Shown: positions 8,709-17,066 of the stretch, one piece after another | How positions within the stretch are numbered: position 1 is the first letter of the stretch | How the letters are laid out: each line of letters starts with the position of its first letter | Assembly (NCBI GenBank): GCA_000482145.1 | Contig: AUXH01000220.1 | Span: 1 to 27,172 of the forward strand | From: Strigomonas culicis | Lineage: Eukaryota > Euglenozoa > Kinetoplastea > Trypanosomatida > Trypanosomatidae | Length of the DNA stretch: 27,172 bases | Direction of reading: 5' to 3' | Notes under the pieces: model-generated | Database searches by the model: none | Told to the model about the DNA's origin: nothing | Seen by the model: only the letters and a program-made list of their open reading frames with translations | Program-made: the position numbers and the translations under genes

Positions 8709-9707
8709 TTATCTTTCGGATCCCTCTAGCAGCGTCTGCAGTGTGTCTTCGATTCTACATAGTGCATCGATATCTGGGTAGCTAGAAGGCTGAGAAGCCA
8801 TGTCGGTGGCGATCATTTTTAAGCTTCTCAAAATGGACTGGCAGTCTAAAACAAAGTCTTCTTTTTTTGCTAGCAGTTTGACGTGCTCCTCGTGCACGGC
8901 AGATAACTCTCGCTCTAAGTGTGTATTGACTTCCTTTTCTCTGAGGCTCAAGACGCCTTTCTGCAACGCCAGTTCGCTTTCGGACTCGATGCTTCTTCTG
9001 CGGATGTGAAGCGCAGAGTCTAGTACATACCGTAAGCAAGATCGCACAAGTAGAGAACGGGAACTCATTTCTTCCTGAATCAACTTCATGCGCCCTTCCA
9101 GCTCCTCACACTCAAATCTTGTGAGCTCCACCGAGGTAGAATAAAACGTATGGGCCAACGACTGTCGCGCGGATGCCTCCTGCAGCACGCTTCGCGCATC
9201 TTGCAAGAACCGTTGCCCTCGGAGGCGCGCCTTTTCCGCCTCTGCCAGGTCATCTCGTATCTGCTCATGCGATGTATTGATCTCTGTTTTGAGTTTCTCC
9301 TGTCGCCGACTAAGCTCCCTCTTAGCAGTTTCGAGTGCCGCTTCGCGCTCCTCGAGCGACGCGGCGAACTCGGCGAGCTCCTTTTCATGGAGATCCAGTG
9401 CATGGACACGAGCGTCCAATTGTAAGTCAGTCATCCGTAAACGTTGCTCTTCTTCCGCTACGGTTGCTCGAAACGACGTCTCTGTAGCAGACAGCTGCTG
9501 TAGTAGTGACTTCGAGTACTGCCGCTCCTTCTCCAGCTCAGATTTCAGTGCTTCAACCGTTTTTTGCAAGTATCGGCGCTGCTGTGCTTCTTCTGAAAGA
9601 CAGGCTTCTAGACTTTTGCGCCTGGTGTCTTTTTGCATGAAGTGCTTTTTCAACAAGTCGTCCAGTTCATCGCATTTAGCGGCATAATGTTTGTCAGGTG
9701 CTTCCAT
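8709..9707 (-). CDS. Coiled-coil protein, 332 aa
   Basis: Unknown function. The protein has 332 residues and is almost entirely alpha-helical and charged, with heptad-like spacing of Leu from about residue 20 to 300 (for example EEREAALETAKRELSRRQEKL around 118-138). A slightly less polar stretch near the middle (SLLVRSCLRYVLDSALHIRRR, about 218-238) may be a hinge or binding site. No Cys/His cluster, kinase or motor motif is visible. The C-terminus (PSSYPDIDALCRIEDTLQTLL) leaves the coil. Such proteins in kinetoplastids are often cytoskeletal, basal-body or flagellar components, which is general knowledge rather than evidence here. The start is the first ATG. Codon use is intermediate between the GC-rich distal genes and the AT-rich proximal ones. 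Confidence 0.85.
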   Translation of the reverse strand: MEAPDKHYAAKCDELDDLLKKHFMQKDTRRKSLEACLSEEAQQRRYLQKTVEALKSELEKERQYSKSLLQQLSATETSFRATVAEEEQRLRMTDLQLDARVHALDLHEKELAEFAASLEEREAALETAKRELSRRQEKLKTEINTSHEQIRDDLAEAEKARLRGQRFLQDARSVLQEASARQSLAHTFYSTSVELTRFECEELEGRMKLIQEEMSSRSLLVRSCLRYVLDSALHIRRRSIESESELALQKGVLSLREKEVNTHLERELSAVHEEHVKLLAKKEDFVLDCQSILRSLKMIATDMASQPSSYPDIDALCRIEDTLQTLLEGSER

Positions 9708-10280
9708 TCTCGTTAGTTCTTCTTTTTTACTCGTCTGAGGTCTTTAAAAGAAGCTAGTGAGAATATACAATATAATATACACTTCGGTTGTTTCAAACTA
9801 CGTCTTACAGTTCCAAAGGTATACAAATATATGTATGAAATACTATTCTCTTCACCTTGAATGTTTCCCTTGATGCTAAAACGTAGCGAATCGTAAATGG
9901 AAAGAAAAAAAAAGGTACTATAGAGAGAAAAACATGAAGAAAGGGGGAAAAAATGTGGAGAAGAGAGAAGAATTAATAAATATATACAGCAAGGAAGGAA
10001 AAAAAAAGGGAATTAAAAAGGCTTGTGTCAACGTGGTAACACTAATACCACGGAGCCCAGGCTGAACAACAACAACAAAAAAATGAAGTCAAGAGCGAAA
10101 TCAAGAAGAAAAAAGAGCTTCTAATGTATATGTAATCTTTTATAAAAAAATAATAAAGAATGAATTGCAAACTTCATTGATGTGTGCCTTCTCCAAAAAG
10201 AGAGAGAGGAAAAAAGATGAACATTAAAAGGGATCCGAAAAGAAATGAGAAAAAAAAATCTAAAATCTATCTGATAGCAT
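9708..10280. other. Intergenic, no gene seen
   Basis: A-rich, low-complexity DNA. A minus-strand pyrimidine run and AG (CACTAG near 9753 or CTCAG near 9735) are candidate acceptors for the 332-aa gene. A small run of AAC triplets occurs at about 10066-10080. Nothing else was identified. Confidence 0.5.
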
Positions 10281-12788
10281 CTATTCATTTGGTTGCTGCA
10301 GCGAGCGCTTTTTGGGATGACGAAGAGGTCCTTCCTTCAAGTTGAGTCGTTCTACAAAGAGGTTCTCCGGTTTCTGTTGCACTGTCGTGACAAACATCGA
10401 AACGCTCTTTTTCAATATCTCGTTTTGATGTCGCAGCTTCTGCAGTTCACTTTCCTGGCTCGACGACAGATCGAAGAGTTTCTTGAAGTCGTCGGATGAG
10501 CGGGAGCCAGCTTCGCGGCGGAGGGTGCAAAAGGCGTCGTGAAGTTTGTTATACTTCTCGACGATGATATCCCTGTCTTTGAGCAGATCATCGCGCTCGC
10601 TCACGAGCTCCTTAATTGTGCGAGCATCCTTCGAGCAACGTTCGCGCATTTCCTCCATGGCGCTACGCATCTTGTTGTGTCCGTCCTTCATTGCAGCAAT
10701 GGTGTTCTCTACCTCCTCCCTTCTCCGTACCTCGTTGGTATTTTGTCGCTCCAAGAGCTCTGTCCTTTCGATGTGCTCATTGACCTTTAACCGCATGGCG
10801 TCCATTTCGCGTCGCTTGTCCGAAACAATCAAATTCAGTTTTGTTTCTTGGTTCTTCAACTGTTCTTGTGCCGAGCGGAACTTGGCACTGATCGACTCCC
10901 GTGCAGCAGAGGCCTTTCGGGCCTCTTCTTCCGCAAGCTCTAGTTTGACGGACATTTGCTTGACCAATGCTTCTTGGTTTTCAAGTGATTGTTTAGCCTC
11001 TAATAAGTCCGCTTCAGTGATTGCAAGCGTTCTTTCTTGAGCAGCAAGCTCCGCTTCCAAATCCTGGACGTGTTTTTCTTGTAGGAGCTGCTTCGTCTTG
11101 TACTCTTCTTCCTTCTCCACAAAGCAATTTATTTTTCTTCGGAGAACCTCATTATCCACAGTATACTTCTCATTCTCCTCTCGGATTTCATTCAAATTGG
11201 CATTAAGGATTTCGTCCAATTCGCCGAGCTCTCTCCGCATCGCCTCAACTTGATCTTTCAGCCAGTCGTTGTCTTGCGACAAGGTTTGCTTATCTGTCTC
11301 TACACTTTGCAGTCTGTGTTGCGTGCTTTCAAGCTCAGTACTGAACTGATTCACTCTGTTTTCCTCAGCACTCAAATTTTCGCGCAAGCGCGTATTTTCT
11401 TCCAATGCAGCCTGCAGATGGTGAGAAGTTACGTTCAGTTCGTCTTGAGTTTTGGATAGCGCCTCACTAAGCGCCTTTATAGACGCTTCTGTGCGTGTAC
11501 CTCGTGCAACTGCCTCAGTGAGCCGAAGATACAATAACGGTGTCAGATTAAGAAAATAATCAGTGGCAATCTCACCACGCTCCCGCTCTTCAGCATGAAT
11601 CAGCTCACGCAATTCCCCAGCACGCAGCGATTCCGTGAGCTGCCTCAGAGTATCGATCGTCATAGAGTATTTGTGTTCTGCGAGAACTAAGTTCTGTTTT
11701 GCTTCAGAAAGACTTCCTTCCAAATCCGCTTTTAGGTGGGATAAAGACTTCTCGGACGTCATTTTAAATTCATTGAACTCCACTAAGACTGAAGCGTAGC
11801 ACTCCTTTACTGCTGTCAACTCTACCAAAGCTTCCTCTTTCGAATTAGAAAGCTCTGCATAGTCCTCTCGCAAGCCATTGTTTTCTGCGATAATCTCGTC
11901 CATGGCCTTTTTGAGAAGAGTCTCGGAGTCGCACTTTTCGGCGAGGTCGCTTTCAAGACCTGCAATTATTTCGAGTTGTTGGCTCAAAATAGCTTGCGCA
12001 TTTTCTTCTTCTGACTTCAAACGTGCATACTCACTGTCCAGACTGGATATATTATTACCGAGACGCTCAAGTTCCGCTTTGTATTCATTTATTGCATCCG
12101 TATAAAACTTAACAGCTGCCTCCTTCTCTGTTTGCAGTGTTTCATTCGTATGTTTCAGCTCTTCCGTGCGCGCTAAAAGCAGATCAGCCTGATTGGAAAT
12201 CTCTGCACAATCTGCATTCAGTTTTTCTACTTCAAGAGAAGAGTTTGTCAGAACAACACGAAGTTCATCGATGTCATGAACCAGTTTCTTTTTTTCCTCA
12301 AAGGACTGTCTTAGTTGCTCCTGTAATTGAAACGTGAGCGTTTCATATTCCTTTATGCGGTTGGATGATTCACTCCAGTTTGTCTCCGTTGAATTTAGCT
12401 TTGTTTCTAGATTATTTATGCAGTTACGAAAACTCTCATTTTCTTTCATCAACTCATCAAGAGATTCTGAGTACTCGTGAATAACGCAGTCAGAGTTTTT
12501 TTGCTTCTCCTCGAGGGAAGCAATTTGATTGTCTTTACCTCGAAGAACACGCTCCATTTTTTCTATATTGAGTAAAGAAGCGTCATATTTCTTCCGAGTA
12601 CTCGAGGCCGCCTGCTCCCACTGACTTACAATATCATGTGCCTCCATTCGAAGCGAATCCATATCTCTTTTCATCTCTTCATTTTGGTCGAGGGCAGTGT
12701 TGAGGCGTTCATTTGCAAATTTCAGTTCGTTTTCTAGTTGGGCAATTCTTTCATTCAATGCATCATTAACGCCATCTAGTGCTGACAT
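10281..12788 (-). CDS. Long coiled-coil protein, 835 aa
   Basis: Unknown function. The protein has 835 residues and is predicted by eye to be a nearly continuous parallel coiled coil: dense Glu/Lys/Gln/Leu, frequent heptads such as LNERIAQLENELKFANERL at 11-29, and very few Pro or Gly. One clear break lies near residues 405-430 (ATDYFLNLTPLLYLRLTEAVARG). It is hydrophobic and helix-like without heptads, and could be a hinge or docking surface. The last 40 residues (...KKRSLQQPNE) are basic and uncoiled. No motor, kinase or membrane domain. Homologs would be expected among cytoskeletal or basal-body proteins, but I cannot name one. Codons are markedly AT-ending (5 of the first 20 end in G/C). 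The start is the first ATG, 55 nt downstream of a good acceptor. Confidence 0.88.
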   Translation of the reverse strand: MSALDGVNDALNERIAQLENELKFANERLNTALDQNEEMKRDMDSLRMEAHDIVSQWEQAASSTRKKYDASLLNIEKMERVLRGKDNQIASLEEKQKNSDCVIHEYSESLDELMKENESFRNCINNLETKLNSTETNWSESSNRIKEYETLTFQLQEQLRQSFEEKKKLVHDIDELRVVLTNSSLEVEKLNADCAEISNQADLLLARTEELKHTNETLQTEKEAAVKFYTDAINEYKAELERLGNNISSLDSEYARLKSEEENAQAILSQQLEIIAGLESDLAEKCDSETLLKKAMDEIIAENNGLREDYAELSNSKEEALVELTAVKECYASVLVEFNEFKMTSEKSLSHLKADLEGSLSEAKQNLVLAEHKYSMTIDTLRQLTESLRAGELRELIHAEERERGEIATDYFLNLTPLLYLRLTEAVARGTRTEASIKALSEALSKTQDELNVTSHHLQAALEENTRLRENLSAEENRVNQFSTELESTQHRLQSVETDKQTLSQDNDWLKDQVEAMRRELGELDEILNANLNEIREENEKYTVDNEVLRRKINCFVEKEEEYKTKQLLQEKHVQDLEAELAAQERTLAITEADLLEAKQSLENQEALVKQMSVKLELAEEEARKASAARESISAKFRSAQEQLKNQETKLNLIVSDKRREMDAMRLKVNEHIERTELLERQNTNEVRRREEVENTIAAMKDGHNKMRSAMEEMRERCSKDARTIKELVSERDDLLKDRDIIVEKYNKLHDAFCTLRREAGSRSSDDFKKLFDLSSSQESELQKLRHQNEILKKSVSMFVTTVQQKPENLFVERLNLKEGPLRHPKKRSLQQPNE

Positions 12789-13642
12789 GCTTGAAAGTAT
12801 ACGTGTGCAAATATAATATTGTCTTCTATAAAAGGGGTTCTACTGATTTGTATGAAACGAGTAAAAAAGAATTGTTTGAAAAAAAAAAGTGAGAAATAGT
12901 GAAGTAACACTAACAATACTGGTGTATATATTTCTACGGTTAAAATAGCAATAATAATGAGAGACAAATAAAAGAAAAAAAAAGAAGAGAGAGAGAGACG
13001 AGACGAACAAATGAAAAAAAAAGAGTATTCATTTGCATGAATAAATTAAATACGATGCATACTTAGATTAATTATTCTGTGTTGTCTCTTGATTCAATAC
13101 AGTCTGAATACTCTCATAATTTGTATTATTATTCCTCTGCGTACTACACACGCGAAGTCGTAAGTGCCATGAACTTTGATTACTGGACCCAACAGTGCAT
13201 AAACAACCATCATAAAACAAATGAAGGGGAGACCATTCAAAACACAGACAGCAATGTTGAAACAGCAACAAGAAAACAGAAACGACTCTCTATGTATATA
13301 CATGTGTGTGAATATGAAGCCGTCGCAAGAAGGGTGATAAGGGTAAATGTAAACAAATGCACACGTATATAAGCGCAGAGGTCTCAGCGGAGCAAATAAA
13401 AAAAACGCAGTTGTTTTTCAAACTTAAACCATTATCTTATGAAAATAAGAGAGAATACGCAATACACCACTAAGAAAAAAAAAAAGAGTATAAACCAAAT
13501 CATTCTCTACACCATAACACCGCAAATTAAAGAAAGTAATAAAAAGTGAATTAAATCATGGTGATGGCAGAATGAGGTGTACGTTGGGCAATGAAAACCA
13601 AATTATAATAATAATAATAACTGTTGTTGCATACAGTCCATC
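12789..13642. other. Long intergenic with an unexplained higher-complexity segment
   Basis: 854 bases between MOB1 and the 835-aa gene. The ends are low-complexity A-rich DNA. About 13,070-13,380 is less repetitive and holds short open frames on both strands, including an ATG-started 69-codon minus-strand frame at 13094-13303. No homology was recognised and no acceptor AG sits close upstream of that frame, so it is not called as a gene. Confidence 0.45.
12843..12893 (-). promoter_or_regulatory. Predicted SL trans-splice acceptor of the 835-aa gene
   Basis: Minus-strand pyrimidine-rich run with a long T stretch ending in AATCAG. AG corresponds to plus 12843-12844. A second AG follows three bases later. 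Confidence 0.5.
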
Positions 13643-14314
13643 TTATTCAAGTTTTTCACGTGCCTTTTGCCCCATTAAATTAACAAGAAGATCCTTCAGG
13701 GGTGACAACTCGTCTTTTGGAATTAAATCAAATTCCCAAACAAAAAACATGAAGTGCTTAAATGCAGTATTTAAGTGTGATTCTTCTTGTAATTCGCGGA
13801 TCTTCGAAAAGTGCGAGTAGTAAATATGAGCGTATATCCTAAAAAGCCGGCGGAAAATACTCTTTACTTTATCAAAAAAATCCGGAGGGTACGGATTCTT
13901 ATCCTCAGAAGGAAATTGCCGCTCGTCGTTGATCTGCTCTTCAATCCAGTCCATCAGTAAATGAACGTACTCTGGGGCGCTGACTTTTGTTGCTCGTGGG
14001 TAGGTCGGGGGATTCTTCCACAGGTATTCATATCGTGGACCTGACGACATAATTGGACAAGTGGAAGTTGTGCAAAACTCTGTGAGTGAGCCATAAATTA
14101 CATTTGTAATATTATAGAAATCCACAGTGTGTACAGAAAGCCAGTGGTGTAAATCAGCGCCAGGAGGTAACTGAACAGCTTTGCTGAGATCTCCAGATCG
14201 AACAAGAGATTTAGCAAATTTATGAAGATTGTAGCGCTCGGTGCCTTCCTTATGCTTCTTCTTAGCTTTATATGTTTTGTCTGATTCAAATAACTTACTA
14301 CCCAGGAACTTCAT
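13643..14314 (-). CDS. MOB1: MOB1 kinase activator
   Basis: MOB-family co-activator of NDR/LATS kinases. In T. brucei MOB1 is needed for accurate cytokinesis. The protein has 223 residues, the family's usual size. The zinc site is complete: Cys81 and Cys86 (TEFCTTSTCPIMS) and His163 and His168 (YAHIYYSHF), at exactly the family's spacing. Other hallmarks are GPRYEYLW (92-99), the acidic surface around EEQINDERQFPS (125-136), LQEESHLNTAFKHFMFF (175-191) and ELSPLKDLL near the C-end. The longest frame starts at a TTG at 14329. The first ATG (14312-14314) gives MKFLGSKLF, matching MOB1 N-termini, so I use it. It is the first gene of the left cluster, next to the transcription start region. Confidence 0.95.
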   Translation of the reverse strand: MKFLGSKLFESDKTYKAKKKHKEGTERYNLHKFAKSLVRSGDLSKAVQLPPGADLHHWLSVHTVDFYNITNVIYGSLTEFCTTSTCPIMSSGPRYEYLWKNPPTYPRATKVSAPEYVHLLMDWIEEQINDERQFPSEDKNPYPPDFFDKVKSIFRRLFRIYAHIYYSHFSKIRELQEESHLNTAFKHFMFFVWEFDLIPKDELSPLKDLLVNLMGQKAREKLE

Positions 14315-14351
14315 TGCCAAACAGAACAAAGATGATTAAATCAAAGCGTGA

Positions 14352-14428
14352 CTGGTGTCAGTTAAAAAATGAAAGCAAGCGAAAGTAACAATTAGAATGG
14401 TGAGAAGGGTAAAAGGGGAGAGAGAACA
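14352..14428 (-). promoter_or_regulatory. Predicted SL trans-splice acceptor of MOB1
   Basis: Minus-strand stretch rich in CT runs, ending in GACACCAG. AG corresponds to plus 14352-14353, 38 nt upstream of the ATG. It marks the left limit of the strand-switch region. Confidence 0.55.
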
Positions 14429-15005
14429 GAACAAATATAAAACAATAATTAAAAAAACTCGTAAGCATAAATGAAACAGGAGAGAAATATAAAGCGCTCG
14501 AAAAAAAAAAGGCACAATTAATAATATTTTTATTAATTTCACGGCACTAGTACACAAAACAAACCGCACTTATCGATAGACAAAAAAGTAAAGAACCATA
14601 GAATTATCAACCACAATTACCCCAAAATCAGGTGGTGGTCCAAAACTAAAAAGACCAACCCCCATACGCCGGTGTCCCACACACACCGTGCGTTGGAAAA
14701 CCGCCGCCCCCCACCACGCTACCGCGCACGGCCACGGCCCCCCGACCCCAGCCCCGGGGAAACAGGGGTGGCGCAGGGCCGGGCGCTCACCGGGCCCGCC
14801 CCCCCGGCACAAAAGAAACCGCCGCGGCGACCACGCGGCGCGGCCCGCGCCCCGCCCGGACCACCCGGCGAGCGGAAAAGAAAAAACAAGCGGGCCACGG
14901 CGCCGCCAAACGGCGAAGACCGGGCCGCCAACCAACACTGGCGGAGCGCCGCCCGGGCAACGACGACGCCCGCCCGCCACGCCTTTCCTGATGCGGGGAG
15001 GAGCC

Positions 15006-15019
15006 GGGGGGGGGGGGGG
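15006..15019 (+). repeat. Poly-G tract (14 G)
   Basis: Fourteen consecutive G on the plus strand near the island centre, flanked by further G runs (GGGGAGG before, GGGGCGGG after). The cluster has G-quadruplex potential. Confidence 0.85.
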
Positions 15020-15067
15020 CCCGAATCACAGGGGCGGGATGCGCTGCCTCGCCGGTTAACGCCCGTC

Positions 15068-15082
15068 GGCAGGAAGCCTGCC
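15068..15082. other. 6-bp hairpin in island centre
   Basis: GGCAGG, AAG, CCTGCC: a perfect six-base inverted repeat with a three-base loop. No T-run follows, so it does not look like a terminator. Confidence 0.5.
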
Positions 15083-16229
15083 AAGGCTCGGCGGGTTAGG
15101 AGGCCCCCCCAAAGGGCGTCGAAAACAACGAAGAAGCACACCACGAAGATGTTTGAAGCCAAGGGAAATCTTCGCAAGAGCGGCATGGCGGCGCGCGCCC
15201 GCCAAGGCCGCGCTCCAAGAGCCGCCGGCCCCTGCGCGGCTCGGCAGGCGGCCGCGACCGGGATCATGGCGCGGAAACAACACCCGACCAAGGTCGAGCT
15301 CCGAGGCAAGGAGGGGCGGCCTCCACCTTGTTGGCACAAAGGGTACGCCTGCTGACGACGGCCCGTCTCTTTTGAGGCTTTCAATCGAGCGGAAATGGTT
15401 CACCGGGCGGTTGTGGTGGTTTTCCCCAGCGCCCCTGGCGGCGTTGGAAGCGCCCCGTTCCCGTTGGTTCCGCGGTAGGGGCAGGTGTCGTTCAGGGTAC
15501 TTTGAGGGCCGGTTGATGTTTGTTTGGCGCCGGGCGCCGCTGGCTTGGCCGCCGCGGGCGGTGAAAAAGCAACGGCATAAAAATGGCGGGCGGTGGTCGC
15601 CGCGCGTTTTGTGTGCTGCGCGTGGCGGCGGGGTTTGTTGCGCCCCCTTTGAAAGTTGCGTCTTTGGGGTCAGCCGTCGTCGCCGTGGTGTATGGGTAAA
15701 AGGATCGATCATGAGGAAGGCGTGAAATAGAGTGTTCAGTGAGTGTATGCTTTTCTAGTTTATTGCGATAATTGTGCAAATTATAATTAAAGAAGAGTTG
15801 TGATACTCCTTTTTTTTTTTCAGTGATATCTTTATAATAACGATGCGGTGATTAAAACTGTCCGTTTCGCGTACCCCATGAACAAATAAGTACAAGATAT
15901 CGATATGGTTTATTATTTACGCACAACAAGAATGAATGGGACTCTTAATACACATGTTTATTTTCACCTCTTGTAATGAGCCGCGGAGAGGGGTTTTCAT
16001 TAGTGTTGTAACTATTATTATTTACTTATCTACTTCCTCTTTTCTCTCATTAAAATATTCTTCTTCAACCTTTTGTTCTTTTCTTTCTATTGCTAAATCA
16101 TTCCATAAATTATTGCCAGGAGAAAAATATACGCATACATATATACGGTTCTTAATCACTTTTTCCTTTCTGCGAAAATAAAGGAAGCAGAAAAACGATA
16201 TAATAGTGTTGCAATTCGTGCTAACAACA

Positions 16230-16245
16230 GTTTTTTTTTTTGTAG
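16230..16245 (+). promoter_or_regulatory. Predicted SL trans-splice acceptor of the phosphatase gene
   Basis: A run of 11 T, then GTAG. AG lies at 16244-16245, 86 nt upstream of the ATG. A second, earlier tract (T-run then CAG at 15821-15823) is an alternative. Confidence 0.55.
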
Positions 16246-16331
16246 CTCTTATTGTTTTAATTATTGAATATTCATTTCAATATATATTTATACATCTTTA
16301 ATCAACAAGCTAAAAAAAAGTACATAACAAA

Positions 16332-17066
16332 ATGAGTGGTGTTCCATCTCAGCGCATTAGAGGCGAATCCTTTAAACAAGAATACCAGGGTGCAGCGAGG
16401 AGGAGACCCAATAGGCGCCGCGACCCTTCTATGAACAAGTCGGACACACGTTATGTTATTCCTGCACAGGATCCCAAATATGATGGAAGACTTGTTCTAG
16501 TTTTGGACCTAGATGAAACACTTGTATATGCCCGAGGAGGACCTCTTTATGCCAGACCCGGCCTTGACGAATTTTTTAAGCTCTGCAAGGAGAAGAATGT
16601 AGAAGTTGTTGTGTGGACTGCAGGATTAAAGGCATATGCACAGGCCATTGTGGAAAACATTGACAAGGGTAATTCCGTCACTCACTGTATTTACCGGCAC
16701 AGTAAATGGTTCACAGGACAACCAGGTTACAGGAAAGACCTTGCTGCACTTGGCCGTCCGCTAGACAAGGTTTTGATCATTGAAAACACTCCTGATTGCA
16801 TTCGTGGTTACCAAGATAATGGTATTTTGGTGGAGGACTACGAAGGTGGAGAGTGCAAGGATAATACAATTTACGCACTCACAGACGTTATCCATAAGCT
16901 GTGCGACAGTGATATGACGGTTCCACAATTTGTCTCATCCTGTCCTTCACTAAAAAGGACACCTATTCAAACGGATGTAGGGGACTACATTAATGTTTAC
17001 AGCTTAGATGTGGCAGTTTGGCAACCGGGAGCTCACGTTCGTGTGAACAGAGACCTTCAGAATTGA
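16332..17066 (+). CDS. NIF/SCP-like HAD-family phosphatase
   Basis: Small C-terminal-domain-phosphatase-like (NLI-interacting factor, FCP1/SCP) HAD phosphatase with 244 residues. Catalytic motif I is DLDETL (59-64), with nucleophile Asp59 and general acid Asp61. Motif II is VVVWTAG (92-98), with the motif-II Thr96. Motif III has Lys135 in YRKDL and ENTPD at 151-155, where most family members have Asp-Asn-Ser-Pro. The first position is therefore Glu instead of Asp. The N-terminal 35 residues are Arg-rich and disordered, and could be a nuclear localisation or RNA-binding tail. No membrane segment, which argues against TIM50, the other common member of this fold. The substrate (Pol II CTD or another phosphoprotein) is unknown; note that kinetoplastid Pol II lacks heptad repeats. 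First gene of the right cluster, with AT-ending codons (7 of the first 20 G/C). Confidence 0.9.
   Translation: MSGVPSQRIRGESFKQEYQGAARRRPNRRRDPSMNKSDTRYVIPAQDPKYDGRLVLVLDLDETLVYARGGPLYARPGLDEFFKLCKEKNVEVVVWTAGLKAYAQAIVENIDKGNSVTHCIYRHSKWFTGQPGYRKDLAALGRPLDKVLIIENTPDCIRGYQDNGILVEDYEGGECKDNTIYALTDVIHKLCDSDMTVPQFVSSCPSLKRTPIQTDVGDYINVYSLDVAVWQPGAHVRVNRDLQN

Larger units (their letters stand above)
14640..15720. promoter_or_regulatory. GC-rich island with mirrored G/T skew, candidate bidirectional promoter
   Basis: The boundaries are sharp against AT-rich flanks. By hand count, 14,701-14,760 has A8 C36 G15 T1, whereas 15,481-15,540 has A5 C13 G25 T17 and 15,601-15,660 has A3 C15 G24 T18. So the left arm is C/A-rich and the right arm G/T-rich on the plus strand. 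Read away from the centre, the non-template strand is G/T-rich in both directions. GT-rich elements in T. brucei start regions can drive Pol II transcription and H2A.Z deposition. The match here is by composition only. The centre, about 15,020-15,360, is more balanced and purine-rich. Open frames in it are by-products of high GC. Confidence 0.65.
14315..16331. other. Divergent strand-switch region (Pol II start region)
   Basis: Two kb separate the minus-strand MOB1 gene from the plus-strand phosphatase, with both clusters transcribed outwards. In trypanosomatids such divergent regions are where Pol II initiates on both strands. Layout from the left: an A-rich flank carrying the MOB1 leader; a GC-rich island at about 14,640-15,720; then a T-rich flank with two polypyrimidine-AG sites (15,809-15,823 and 16,230-16,245). 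No tRNA, rRNA or snRNA gene was recognised here. Confidence 0.85.

Noticed and set aside
15088..15100. GGGTTAGG resembling a telomere repeat
   Set aside because: A single imperfect unit only, within G-rich DNA; no tandem array.
14672..15725. Several long overlapping open frames (190-227 codons) on both strands inside the GC island
   Set aside because: They overlap in different frames, are dominated by Arg/Pro/Ala/Gly as expected from high GC, and show no recognisable domain. Stops are simply rare in such DNA.
14315..16331. tRNA, 5S rRNA, snRNA or rRNA genes at the strand switch
   Set aside because: I looked for B-box-like GGTTCGAATCC motifs, cloverleaf arms and conserved rRNA cores and saw none.
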